DNA from: Marinobacter vinifirmus | GTDB taxonomy: Bacteria; Pseudomonadota; Gammaproteobacteria; Pseudomonadales; Oleiphilaceae | Length of the DNA: 64,000 bases | Direction of reading: 5' to 3' | NCBI RefSeq assembly: GCF_002258215.1 | Contig: NZ_NEFY01000007.1 | Coordinates: forward strand, 124,001-188,000 | Shown: positions 23,570 through 32,848 of the stretch, piece after piece | Layout: every line of letters starts with the position of its first letter | Numbering within the stretch: the stretch's first letter is position 1 | Notes under the pieces: model-generated | What the model saw: the letters and a program-made list of their open reading frames with translations, nothing else | What the model was told of the DNA's origin: nothing | Database searches by the model: none | Translations under genes and position numbers: made by a program

Positions 23570-24571
23570 ATGGGCATGAGCGCAAACGTCATTCAGAAGC
23601 AACGGCCAGCACTGCGGCTGGTTTCAACCAAAGGCCTCAGCCGTGACGAATGGCTGAAGGTCCGTAAACAAGGCATTGGCAGCAGTGATGCTGCGGCAGC
23701 GGTGGGCATGAACCCATACCAGTCTCAACTGGAGCTCTGGATGGTCAAAACCGGTCGAGATGCCGGTATGCCAAAGCCGGACTCGGATGATCCGGAATCA
23801 CCGGTTTACTGGGGGCATATCCTGGAACCCATTGTGGCTGAGCAGTACAGCCGACAAACAGGCCGCAAGGTCCGGCGAGTGAATGCGGTACTGCAGCATC
23901 CTGATCCAGACAAGCACTGGATGTTGGCCAACCTGGATTATTCCGTGGTGGCTGATGACGAAGTGCAAGTTCTGGAATGCAAAACCGCTGGTGAGTTTGG
24001 GGCACGTCTCTGGAAAGGCGGTGTGCCCGACTACATCCAGTGCCAAGTTCAGCACCAGCTGGCAGTCACGGGCAAGCAGGCTGCGGATGTCTGTGTGTTG
24101 CTGTGTGGCCAGTCACTCAAGATCTTCCGAATCGAGCGAAACGAAGAGCTAATCGAAGCGTTGATCACACTGGAACGCCAGTTCTGGGATTACGTGGAAA
24201 CGGATACGCCACCCCCGGTGGATGGCACGGCGTCGGCAGAACGTGCGCTGCGCCATCTCTATCCTGAAGACCAAGGCGAGACCCTGGACTTCAGTGAGAG
24301 CAAGGAGCTGTCCGATGCTTTCAGCGAACTGCTGGCGATTCGCTCAGAAATGGAAGCCCTCAAGTCCACTGAATCCCATCTGAAGCAGCGTATTCAAAGC
24401 CACATGGGCGAAGCCTCCAAGGCCACGTTCCCGGGTGGCAGTGTGAGCTGGAAACGGAGCAAGGATTCGGTGGGGGTCAACGTTAAGAAGCTATTGAAAG
24501 ACCAGCCGGAATTGCTGGAGCAGTATCCCCTCACCAAACCAGGCAGTCGCCGGTTTCTGATCCATGCCTAA
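23570..24571 (+). CDS. YqaJ-family viral recombinase/exonuclease
   Basis: A 333-residue PD-(D/E)xK exonuclease of the YqaJ (lambda Exo-like) family, which processes DNA ends for single-strand annealing recombination. The N-terminal LSRDEWLKVRKQGIGSSDAA block is the family hallmark. Catalytic residues Glu86 (HILEPIVAE), Asp123 (NLDYSVV) and Glu136-x-Lys138 (LECKTA) are present. A C-terminal coiled-coil segment (residues 250-300) follows. The ATG at 23570 has GGAGGAA before it. The usual partner, a Bet/RecT-type annealing protein, is not seen in the island. Confidence 0.88.
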   Translation: MGMSANVIQKQRPALRLVSTKGLSRDEWLKVRKQGIGSSDAAAAVGMNPYQSQLELWMVKTGRDAGMPKPDSDDPESPVYWGHILEPIVAEQYSRQTGRKVRRVNAVLQHPDPDKHWMLANLDYSVVADDEVQVLECKTAGEFGARLWKGGVPDYIQCQVQHQLAVTGKQAADVCVLLCGQSLKIFRIERNEELIEALITLERQFWDYVETDTPPPVDGTASAERALRHLYPEDQGETLDFSESKELSDAFSELLAIRSEMEALKSTESHLKQRIQSHMGEASKATFPGGSVSWKRSKDSVGVNVKKLLKDQPELLEQYPLTKPGSRRFLIHA

Positions 24572-24580
24572 TGTCCCCTT

Positions 24581-24617
24581 GGCCACGCGGGTGTAACGAG
24601 CGCCCCGTGGCCTTTTT
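24581..24617 (+). terminator. Terminator/attenuator after YqaJ gene
   Basis: GGCCACG ... CGTGGCC stem followed by TTTTTT, 15 bases before the GTG of the next gene. It is the second case in this module of a terminator placed right in front of a gene. Confidence 0.75.
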
Positions 24618-24631
24618 TCAGGAGAATCACC

Positions 24632-25528
24632 GTGATTAAAGGGTTAGCCATCACGCCTCCCGTGTTGGGGCGCATCAGTATCGGTCGGGTTGTTGAGAAG
24701 AACGGCATTCGGCTGCCACAAAAAGACAATCAATTCACCATCACCTCCCAGATCCAGGAAAAGGATGGCTGGGTGCTGCACCCACTGGATGAGGAGCTGA
24801 GAAAGGACGCGCCCAACAGCAAGCTGCGGACCATTCCGGTACGCATGCTGTTCAACGAGGCGGACCTCAACCTGCGTGCGGAATACACCATGTTCGACCG
24901 CAAAAGTGGTCGGCCCATGTGTGTCGGAAACGGCGATACCTGTAAGCGCCTGACGCAATCCGGTGTCCAGTCCTTGCCGTGCCCTGGGCCAACGCTGTGC
25001 GAGTTCGGCAAAGGAGGGCTGTGCAAGCCCTACGGCCGTCTGAACGTGAAGATCGGTAACGACGACGATCTCGGCACCTTCATCTTCCGCACGACGGGTT
25101 ACAACAGCATCCGGACGCTTGCGGCCCGACTGAGCTATTACCAGGCGGTGTCCGGCGGTTTACTGGCGTACATGCCGTTGGAGCTGAAGCTACGGGGCAA
25201 AAGCACGACACAGAGCCATCGAACGCCCATTTTCTATGTGGATTTGGTGATCAAGGAAGGGCTGTCATTGCAGGAAGCGGTGGCGGAGGCAAAAGAAACA
25301 GCCAATAAGGTGGCAGAGGAGGGTATTGACCAGGCCGCGCTGGATGCGGCGGCGGCCAAGGGGTTTGGGAATGCGTTGTTTGAGTATGATGAGGATGAGA
25401 TGACGGAAGTTGTGGAGGAGTTTTATCCAAATGTTGCAGGGATAGATAACGAGAGATCGATTGATGATTCCTCCGTTTTGTTACAGCTGAGGAAAGGTGG
25501 TGGTTCTGCCAGATCGACTCCAGGTTAG
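24632..25528 (+). CDS. Cysteine-rich putative hydrolase/metal-binding protein (Gp3-like)
   Basis: A 298-residue protein starting at GTG with a CAGGAG site. It resembles proteins annotated as 'hydrolase or metal-binding protein' that travel with DUF932 and YqaJ genes in ICEs and plasmids. Five cysteines cluster at residues 97, 104, 117, 123 and 131 (MCVGNGDTCKRL, SLPCPGPTLCEFGKGGLC), suggesting a metal site. The middle (GTFIFRTTGYNSIRTLAARLSYY) recalls phage Gp3-like recombination directionality proteins. The tail is acidic and less conserved-looking. Role in recombination or excision is inferred from its neighbours. Confidence 0.75.
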   Translation: MIKGLAITPPVLGRISIGRVVEKNGIRLPQKDNQFTITSQIQEKDGWVLHPLDEELRKDAPNSKLRTIPVRMLFNEADLNLRAEYTMFDRKSGRPMCVGNGDTCKRLTQSGVQSLPCPGPTLCEFGKGGLCKPYGRLNVKIGNDDDLGTFIFRTTGYNSIRTLAARLSYYQAVSGGLLAYMPLELKLRGKSTTQSHRTPIFYVDLVIKEGLSLQEAVAEAKETANKVAEEGIDQAALDAAAAKGFGNALFEYDEDEMTEVVEEFYPNVAGIDNERSIDDSSVLLQLRKGGGSARSTPG

Positions 25529-25531
25529 ATA

Positions 25532-25579
25532 TAGGCGGGTGGCCCCTAAAGGGCCACCCGCCTAAATTAAATGATTTAT
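25532..25579 (+). terminator. Strong terminator closing the DUF932-YqaJ module
   Basis: A perfect 14-bp stem (TAGGCGGGTGGCCC and its complement, 25532-25564) is followed by an AT-rich tract ending TTATTTTTT. It separates the recombination module from the defence module, whose base composition is visibly more AT-rich. The 230 bases after it contain only an exact 11-base direct repeat ATCGATGGCTA at 25683 and 25767. Confidence 0.8.
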
Positions 25580-25810
25580 TTTTTGGTGTGGCGCTGACTC
25601 TCCACTTTCTGGAGCTCGTGATGCCCTGTCCTTGGGCTGGGCTTCCTCTGCGTAAGCGCCTATAAGCTCCTTGGTTGGTGAAATCGATGGCTAAAAAATA
25701 TACCTGCTGAAAAAGTAGTCATTTTTAAGTTTCCTTAATCCTATTGTTGTTGTGTACTTTTGAGGGATCGATGGCTAGAATTGGAGGCTGATTTTATAAC
25801 TAGTCACTAA

Positions 25811-26920
25811 ATGGGGCGAAGCGTGAAACGATCACCTGAAATGCTAGACGTCGCGCGACTTGCGTTGGAAGGAAAGCATTCCGACCTAAGGCTGTACCTC
25901 GCAAAGCTTGTGCGTAAGGCGCGTAAAGAAGATCCGGAGTACGCAGCTCAGTTGGAGGGGCTTTTAAAGGCTCAGCCTTCAAGGTCAAATGGAGTGCTGC
26001 GTAGGAACCAGCAACAAGAGCCCAGTTTGTCCGTAAAAGAAGAGCCGTCGTTGCTTCGCGAAGTCAGCGTTTCGGCAGACCAGGATCTGCTAATGGATCA
26101 GGCTCTAGAGGGTCAACTGCAGCAAATCCTTTTAGAACGACGTTGTTCAGAGAAACTGGAGGAGAAGGGGCTCAAGCCTACAAGTTCTGTCATTTTTCAA
26201 GGCCCGCCAGGCGTTGGCAAGAGCATGTCTGCCAGCTGGTTGGCACGTGAGCTTGCTTTGCCGCTCTATGTTTTGGATCTCACTGCGGTAATGAGTAGTT
26301 TGCTGGGAAAATCTGGAAGTAACTTAAGGTCCGTTTTGGATTTTGCCAGAAGTCATCCTTGCGTCCTTTTTCTTGACGAAATAGATGCAATTGCGAAGAG
26401 AAGAAGTGACGAGTCAGATGTTGGCGAGCTGAAGCGCTTGGTCAATATCCTGCTTCAGGAAATAGAGGATTGGCCTCACAAAGGGCTGCTCATTGCTGCA
26501 ACTAACCATCCTGAACTTGTAGATCCTGCGCTTTGGCGCCGGTTCGACATGGATGTCACGTTTACTCTTCCGAGCGACGATAACGTGAGAAAGGCGATAA
26601 CCGAGTTCTTAGGCAGCGACGCACATGAATTTTCGCATGTGCTTGATTTCTTGGTTGATAGCCAGAGAGGGGAGTCTTATAGCAATATTAAACGGACGAT
26701 CAATAAACTCCGGAAACATAAACATATTGATCCAGAAGGATTCGAGAGCGCTGTTGTTAACTACTTAATTCCTGACGCAGAAGGCCTGTCGCGCCAGGAA
26801 AGAATCTCTTTTGCTGTTAAATTGGTCAGAGAGTTTTCGTTTCCGAAACAAAGAGCTGCAAAGTTGCTCGGTGTGAGTAGGGATACTATCCGAAAAAAAA
26901 TAGCCGAAATCCAATCATGA
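25811..26920 (+). CDS. ietA: IetA-like AAA+ ATPase (IetAS defence pair)
   Basis: A 369-residue AAA+ ATPase. Residues 1-85 are a helical N-domain. The ATPase core has Walker A GPPGVGKS (131-138), Walker B CVLFLDEID (184-192), sensor 1 (AATNHPEL) and an arginine finger region (ALWRRFD). The C-terminal 25 residues (FPKQRAAKLLGVSRDTIRKK) look like a Fis-type helix-turn-helix. With the subtilase gene that follows it matches IetA/IetS, first described as a plasmid incompatibility/stability pair in Agrobacterium and later shown to block phages. The two genes are separated by 10 bases and form an operon. Confidence 0.8.
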   Translation: MGRSVKRSPEMLDVARLALEGKHSDLRLYLAKLVRKARKEDPEYAAQLEGLLKAQPSRSNGVLRRNQQQEPSLSVKEEPSLLREVSVSADQDLLMDQALEGQLQQILLERRCSEKLEEKGLKPTSSVIFQGPPGVGKSMSASWLARELALPLYVLDLTAVMSSLLGKSGSNLRSVLDFARSHPCVLFLDEIDAIAKRRSDESDVGELKRLVNILLQEIEDWPHKGLLIAATNHPELVDPALWRRFDMDVTFTLPSDDNVRKAITEFLGSDAHEFSHVLDFLVDSQRGESYSNIKRTINKLRKHKHIDPEGFESAVVNYLIPDAEGLSRQERISFAVKLVREFSFPKQRAAKLLGVSRDTIRKKIAEIQS

Positions 26921-26930
26921 GGAGGACGTG

Positions 26931-29138
26931 ATGGCTAAGAAAACAAATTACCTCATAGGGAAAGCTGAAGAGCTAACGCAGATCACGCCGCCTCCCAAAA
27001 TCGATCCTCAAAGCCGAGAGCTGTACACAATTAATGAGGTTGTAAATAGATTAAAGCCTCAACTAAGGCGGGTAAATGAGGAGCTCGCAGAGCTTGATAG
27101 CACTCTCTGTCCTCGAGGTTTCGCCGTCGCCAAGATGACTTTGCATCCATCGTTTATTGCTAAAGGTCATTTTCCAAAGCAGCTTCTTCGCGATGCAGGG
27201 GTGCGATCAATCGGTAGCAAAGCTACCGAGGTAAAGCCTGATAAATGGATGAGAAAAGGGAAGCCTGAAAGGTCGCCGTCAACAAGTCTTTTCGTTGCAG
27301 GAAAGCGCGATAACTTCAAAGATCTTGAGCAAAAGCTCTCAGGTATTTCAAGAGACTCGTATATTGCTGATGATCTGATGAAGATCTGGAGCTTTGAAAT
27401 AGTTTCGGCAGCGTCAAAGCTTAAGGAAAATCAGGCTTCTGAGGCGGGGTATTTTGAGGTCGCAGTGCAATTTATACCGGGCGGCACTTCCGATTTTATC
27501 AAACGGTCGTTCCTCGACTATGCGCGTAGCCTGGAATTCGAGGTAAGGGACGATTTGTCTATTGAGGTTTCGAATCTGTGGTTTGTGCCCGTTGTTGGAG
27601 CGCCGGAGAAAGCGCTGATGATTGCTAACCATTCTTTTGTTCGAGTGGTAAGGCCGATAGCTCCGCTCCGATCTTTTAGGCCTCTGGTTCGAACTCTGCC
27701 TGGTTCATCTAAGGCAAGACTCCCTTCAGCTCCACCTTTAGCTTCTGATATAAGAGTTGCCATTCTTGATGGTGGGCTTCCTTCCAATCACGCGATAAGT
27801 CCGTGGCTGACTGACTACAAGTTGTCAGACCCATTGTCGATGGACTACCCAGATGGCCCAGACCACGGGTTAGGTGTGACATCCGCGTTCTTGTTTGGGC
27901 CTTTGCCTCATGATGCTGAGGCTCCACGCCCATATTCTTTCGTCGACCACTATCGGGTTTTGGACGCCGGGACCAATACAGAAGACCCTTTAGAGCTTTA
28001 TCGAACATTGACGCATATCGAGGATGTTCTAATTTCCCGGCAATATGATTTCATCAACTTAAGTCTCGGTCCGGCGTTATCAATAGATGATGATGAGGTG
28101 CATCCTTGGACCTCGCTAATCGACTCGTATTTAGCGGATGGTGAGACGTTCCTGACGATAGCCGCAGGCAACAACGGCGAAGGGGATGAGTCGTTGGGAC
28201 TTAATAGAGTTCAGATCCCTTCAGATAGCGTGAATGCCATAGCCGTGGGTGCTTCAGACCGTACGAATTCTGATTGGCAGAGAGCGACGTATAGCGCCGT
28301 TGGGCCTGGTAGGGCGCCTGGAAGAGTGAAGCCTGACCTGCTGGCATTCGGCGGATCCCACCATCAGTATTTTCATGTTTTAAATGGCGGCTTTAATCCA
28401 GAGCTTGTCCCGCAGGGAGGTACAAGCTTTTCTGCTCCATATCTGCTTCGAAAGGCTGTGGGTATTCGCGCCATTATGGGTAATGAAATTACGGCTCTTG
28501 CTATCAAAGCCCTTTTGATTAACTCGGCCCAACAGAACGGTGAGGGGCAGCCTTGCACCGGTTGGGGTAAGGTCACGCTCGATGTTGACGATCTTGTGCA
28601 GTCGCCGGATGGCGTAGCGAAGATTGTTTATCAGGGAGAGTTGTCTCCTGGCAAGTATTTAAGGGTACCTATTCCTTTGCCGAAAAATGGCATTACCGGA
28701 AAGGTAAAAATCAAAGCAACATGCTGCTTTTCAACTCAGGTCGATCCGCAAGACACTTCGATGTACACCAAGGCTGGAGTTGAAATTGGTTGGAAGCCGA
28801 AAAAAGGAAAGCAGTCGGAGGGCTTTTTTCAGCAAGTGAAAAAAGCGACTGAAGCAGAGCTGCGGAGAGATGCAGCGAAGTGGGAGACGGTATTGCATGC
28901 GGAAAAAAACAAGTTTGGTAGTGCTCTCGATGAACCGGCTTTTGAGCTTCATTACATGGCGAGAAATTCCGGGGCTGATATCAATGGAAAGCGCGCGGAT
29001 ATCATAAAATATGCATTTGTTGTTACCTTGGAAGCGCCTAAGCAAGCAGAAATATTTTCAGACATACTCGATGCATACTCGGAAGTGCTTTCCGAGATCC
29101 AGCCAAGAATAACAACTGATATTGAGGTCAAGGTTTAG
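26931..29138 (+). CDS. ietS: IetS-like subtilase (S8 serine protease)
   Basis: A 735-residue cytoplasmic S8 protease with no signal peptide. Numbering from the ATG at 26931, the triad is Asp280 (VAILDGGLP), His312 (GPDHGLGVTSA) and Ser499 (GGTSFSAPY). The oxyanion Asn is in AAGNNGEG (414). A 270-residue N-domain of unknown fold precedes the protease and a 200-residue C-domain follows. I prefer ATG 26931 to GTG 26928 because AGGAGG ends only 2 bases before the GTG. In IetAS systems the ATPase is thought to control the protease, which becomes toxic on infection. The triad is complete, so the protein should be active. Confidence 0.82.
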   Translation: MAKKTNYLIGKAEELTQITPPPKIDPQSRELYTINEVVNRLKPQLRRVNEELAELDSTLCPRGFAVAKMTLHPSFIAKGHFPKQLLRDAGVRSIGSKATEVKPDKWMRKGKPERSPSTSLFVAGKRDNFKDLEQKLSGISRDSYIADDLMKIWSFEIVSAASKLKENQASEAGYFEVAVQFIPGGTSDFIKRSFLDYARSLEFEVRDDLSIEVSNLWFVPVVGAPEKALMIANHSFVRVVRPIAPLRSFRPLVRTLPGSSKARLPSAPPLASDIRVAILDGGLPSNHAISPWLTDYKLSDPLSMDYPDGPDHGLGVTSAFLFGPLPHDAEAPRPYSFVDHYRVLDAGTNTEDPLELYRTLTHIEDVLISRQYDFINLSLGPALSIDDDEVHPWTSLIDSYLADGETFLTIAAGNNGEGDESLGLNRVQIPSDSVNAIAVGASDRTNSDWQRATYSAVGPGRAPGRVKPDLLAFGGSHHQYFHVLNGGFNPELVPQGGTSFSAPYLLRKAVGIRAIMGNEITALAIKALLINSAQQNGEGQPCTGWGKVTLDVDDLVQSPDGVAKIVYQGELSPGKYLRVPIPLPKNGITGKVKIKATCCFSTQVDPQDTSMYTKAGVEIGWKPKKGKQSEGFFQQVKKATEAELRRDAAKWETVLHAEKNKFGSALDEPAFELHYMARNSGADINGKRADIIKYAFVVTLEAPKQAEIFSDILDAYSEVLSEIQPRITTDIEVKV

Positions 29139-29315
29139 TGTTTCTTGTTCTGCGTGCTCAGCTGTTTTCGGCTGGGCGCCGCTAGCCTCTTAGATCGTCA
29201 AAACGGAGCTGATAGCCACCTTTAGTGTGGTCCTTGGCTCTCTAAACGCTTCGCTAAAACGGCTCCAAAAAAGGTATGATTGCTCGAAAAGATGCTGGAC
29301 TAAGGAGTAGTTAGC

Positions 29316-32300
29316 TTGGAAGCTGTGGCAACCCCTTCCGCTGTAAGTGAATTTCTTAAACGCTGGAATGGCAACTCGGGCAGTGAGCGCGCGAACTTTC
29401 AGTCTTTCATGCGCGACCTGTGCACCCTCCTGAATTTACCCCACCCAGACCCAGGCGAAGGCGATACCAGGCAAAACGCCTACGTTTTTGAGCGGTTCAT
29501 CGCGTCTCCGCGTGTTGATGGCAATACCGACAACCGATATATCGACCTTTATCGCCGGGATTGCTTCGTATTGGAAGGTAAGCAGACTGGCAAGGAAGTG
29601 GCTTCCCAAAGTCACCAGAACGCCATCAACGCAGCAGTTGCCCAGGCAGAGCGCTATGTTCGGGGGTTGCCGCAAGATGAAGTAGAGCATGGACGACCAC
29701 CATTTATAGTGATCGTGGATGTCGGAAACGCCATCTACACCTATTCAGAGTTTACCCGGACAGGCGGGAACTACGTTCCATTCCCCGACCCACGGCATTA
29801 TGAAATCCGGTTAGAAGATCTCCACCAACCGGAAGTTCAGCATCGTCTTCGCCAACTGTGGCTGGAACCGGATCAGCTTGATCCGAGTAAACACGCTGCA
29901 AGGGTTACCAGAGAGGTCAGTACCAAGCTGGCAGAACTGGCAAAATCGCTGGAACACAGCGGCTACGATGTGGAGCGGGTGGCCAGCTTTTTGAAGCGGT
30001 GCCTTTTCACCATGTTTGCTGAAGATGTGGAGCTTCTGCCCCGCGAAGCTTTTCATGACCTGCTTGTCGATGTAAAAGACCGGAACCCTGAAGCCTTCCC
30101 TCACGCCCTGAAGGCACTCTGGGAAACCATGAACACGGGTGGTTACAGTGAACGGCTGATGCAAACCATCAAGCGTTTCAACGGTGGCTTGTTCAAAGAC
30201 ATCGATCCCATTCCGTTGAACATTCAGCAAATCCAGCTGTTGATCGATGCTGCTGCAGCAGACTGGCGCTTTGTGGAACCGGCTATCTTCGGCACCTTGC
30301 TGGAGCGGGCACTTGATCCCCGTGAGCGCCATAAACTGGGCGCTCATTACACGCCTCGGGCCTATGTCGAACGCCTGGTCATGCCTACGCTGATTGACCC
30401 CCTGCGTGAACAATGGGGTGACATTCGCGGTGCTGCTGAGACTTTGTTGCGCCAGGGGAAAACCGACAAAGCGTTGCAGCAAGTTCAGGCCTTCCATTAC
30501 CAACTTTGCGAAACTCGCATACTGGACCCAGCCTGTGGCAGCGCCAACTTCCTGTATGTGGCTCTGGAACACATGAAGCGGCTGGAAGGCGAAGTGCTGG
30601 GCTTTATCTCCGAGCTCACCCAGGGCCAGGGCGTTCTGGAAAGTGAAGGCCTGACCGTAGACCCCCACCAATTCCTCGGCCTGGAAATAAACCCGCGTGC
30701 TGCCCAGATTGCCGAACTGGTGCTTTGGATTGGTTACCTGCAGTGGCATTACCGCCTGAATGACCGCCTGGATTTACCCGAACCAATCCTGCGGGATTTT
30801 AAAAACATCGAATGCCGTGATGCGCTGATTGAATACGACAGCCGTGAACCGGAACTGGATGAAAACGGTGAGCCGGTGACCATCTGGGATGGCATAAGTA
30901 TGAAAGTCAGCCCCACAACCGATGAACTGATCCCGGATGAAACCGGGCGCGCGACGGTGTACCGCTACCACAACCCGCTCAAAGCCCAGTGGCCCGAAGC
31001 CGATTATATTGTGGGAAACCCGCCGTTTATTGGAGCCTCTACTATGCGCCGGGCATTGGGTGATGGCTACGTGGACGCGGTGCGCCAGGTTTATAAGGGT
31101 GTTGTGCCGGACTCTGCGGATTTCGTGATGTATTGGTGGCATAAGGCTGCGGAGAAAGTGCGGCACGGCGAAACTCTGAGGTTTGGGTTCATTACCACCA
31201 ATAGCTTGCGGCAGACTTTTAACCGGCGAGTACTGGAGCCGCATTTGAACGACGCCAAGAAGCCGCTTTCACTGGCGTTCGCGGTTCCGGATCACCCCTG
31301 GGTGGATGGAAATGATGGTGCGGCAGTGCGGATTGCCATGACAGTTGGTGTTGCTGGGGATCAGCCAGGGCAATTGCGACAGGTGGTCAAAGAAGTTGCT
31401 AGTGAAGACCGTGAAGCTCGCGAGGTGCAGTTGAGCCAGCGGCCCGGAAAGGTGTTTGCTGACCTGACCATTGGAGCTGATGTGGCCAGTGCGCAGTCAC
31501 TTCAATCGAATGGGAGTATTAGCTCACCGGGAGTCAAATTACATGGGGCTGGCTTTATCGTGAAGCCAGAGGAAGCTGAAACCTTGGGGCTGGGCCAGTT
31601 AAATGGCCTTGAAGAGGTGATTCGCGACTACCGCAATGGTCGAGATCTGACTCAAAAGCCTCGTGGTGTGAAGGTAATCGATCTATTTGGGCTGAAAGCC
31701 GGGGATGTTCGCGAGCAATTCCCGACAGTCTATCAGTGGGTGCTGGAAAGAGTTAAACCGGAACGAGATGCCAAGGCACATACGAAAGACGGCGCTGGGT
31801 ACGCGAAACTATGGTGGCAATTCGGCAAGCCCCGTCAGGAGCTGCGCAAAATGTTGGATGGTTTACCGCGCTATATCGCCACCGTTGAGACCACGAAGCA
31901 TCGACTCTTCACTTTTCTGAGTGCAGATATTCTGCCAGACAACATGTTGGTTAATATCGCTGTGGATAACCCCTCGGTATTGGGAATGCTATCAAGCCGC
32001 ATGCATATCCACTGGGCGCTTGCTGTTGGAGGAACTCTAGAAGACCGTCCTCGCTACAACAAAACTCGCTGCTTCGAGACTTTCCCCTTCCCGGTTCTCG
32101 ATACAGAACGGGCCGCTAATATCGGCAGCCTCGCCGAGCGCATCGACACCCACCGCAAGAGGCAGCAAGCCGAACACGCTTCGTTAACTCTGACCGGTAT
32201 GTACAACATCCTGGAAAAACTCCGTGCCGGCGAAGAGCTCACCGCCAAGGAAAAGACCACCCACCAGCAAGGACTGGTATCGGTACTCCGCGAACTTCAC

Positions 32301-32798
32301 GATGACTTGGATCGCGCCGTGTTCGAAGCCTATGGATGGTCAGACCTGGCAGACAAGCTGGTAGGGCGCCCAGGAGCCACTACGCCTCTTCCTGACAAAT
32401 CAGCTGATCAGGCTGAAGCCGAGGAAGAACTGTTGATGCGGCTGGTCGAGCTCAATAAGCAACGGGCTGCGGAAGAGTCACGGGGCATCGTTCGATGGCT
32501 GCGTCCAGAATATCAGGCACCCGATGCTGTGCAGGCAGAAGTGGACATCGCGCCGAAGGCTGTCGCTGCAAAAACAGAAACTTCTACCAGCAAAGGCAAA
32601 GCTACATTCCCGAAAGCGATTCCCGATCAGCTCCGGGTGCTTCGGGAAGCCTTGGCCGAAAGATCTCACACCACGGAAAGCCTCGCGGAGCTATTCAAAA
32701 GGAAGCCCAGAAAATCCGTTGAGGACGGCCTCCAATCACTGGCTGCCGTTGGAGTTGCAGAGTACGAGCCCGAGACTGGTAGGTGGCACGTACTGTGA
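29316..32798 (+). CDS. MmeI-like type IIL restriction-modification enzyme (nuclease and methylase in one chain)
   Basis: A 1160-residue fusion. The N-terminal nuclease has the MmeI-type motif Asp77-x9-Glu87-Gly-Lys89 ([14 protein letters not shown]). A helical spacer follows. The N6-adenine methyltransferase has motif X-like [13 protein letters not shown] (342-354), motif [12 protein letters not shown] (403-413) and catalytic NPPF (568-571). A target-recognition region covers about 600-900 and the last 100 residues look like a small winged helix. Such enzymes methylate one strand and cut about 20 bases away. The start is TTG with TAAGGAG 8 bases before it. No separate specificity subunit is needed. 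Confidence 0.85.
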   Translation: MEAVATPSAVSEFLKRWNGNSGSERANFQSFMRDLCTLLNLPHPDPGEGDTRQNAYVFERFIASPRVDGNTDNRYIDLYRRDCFVLEGKQTGKEVASQSHQNAINAAVAQAERYVRGLPQDEVEHGRPPFIVIVDVGNAIYTYSEFTRTGGNYVPFPDPRHYEIRLEDLHQPEVQHRLRQLWLEPDQLDPSKHAARVTREVSTKLAELAKSLEHSGYDVERVASFLKRCLFTMFAEDVELLPREAFHDLLVDVKDRNPEAFPHALKALWETMNTGGYSERLMQTIKRFNGGLFKDIDPIPLNIQQIQLLIDAAAADWRFVEPAIFGTLLERALDPRERHKLGAHYTPRAYVERLVMPTLIDPLREQWGDIRGAAETLLRQGKTDKALQQVQAFHYQLCETRILDPACGSANFLYVALEHMKRLEGEVLGFISELTQGQGVLESEGLTVDPHQFLGLEINPRAAQIAELVLWIGYLQWHYRLNDRLDLPEPILRDFKNIECRDALIEYDSREPELDENGEPVTIWDGISMKVSPTTDELIPDETGRATVYRYHNPLKAQWPEADYIVGNPPFIGASTMRRALGDGYVDAVRQVYKGVVPDSADFVMYWWHKAAEKVRHGETLRFGFITTNSLRQTFNRRVLEPHLNDAKKPLSLAFAVPDHPWVDGNDGAAVRIAMTVGVAGDQPGQLRQVVKEVASEDREAREVQLSQRPGKVFADLTIGADVASAQSLQSNGSISSPGVKLHGAGFIVKPEEAETLGLGQLNGLEEVIRDYRNGRDLTQKPRGVKVIDLFGLKAGDVREQFPTVYQWVLERVKPERDAKAHTKDGAGYAKLWWQFGKPRQELRKMLDGLPRYIATVETTKHRLFTFLSADILPDNMLVNIAVDNPSVLGMLSSRMHIHWALAVGGTLEDRPRYNKTRCFETFPFPVLDTERAANIGSLAERIDTHRKRQQAEHASLTLTGMYNILEKLRAGEELTAKEKTTHQQGLVSVLRELHDDLDRAVFEAYGWSDLADKLVGRPGATTPLPDKSADQAEAEEELLMRLVELNKQRAAEESRGIVRWLRPEYQAPDAVQAEVDIAPKAVAAKTETSTSKGKATFPKAIPDQLRVLREALAERSHTTESLAELFKRKPRKSVEDGLQSLAAVGVAEYEPETGRWHVL

Positions 32799-32848
32799 CT
32801 AGTTCTGTGGGATGATTGAAAAATAAGAGTTCACGTGGCAAACATTTT

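Noticed and set aside
15041..25579. Complete prophage
   Set aside because: No capsid, terminase, portal or tail genes are visible anywhere in the island.
25681..25777. ATCGATGGCTA direct repeats as a CRISPR-like array
   Set aside because: Only two 11-base copies 84 bases apart; far too few and short for an array.
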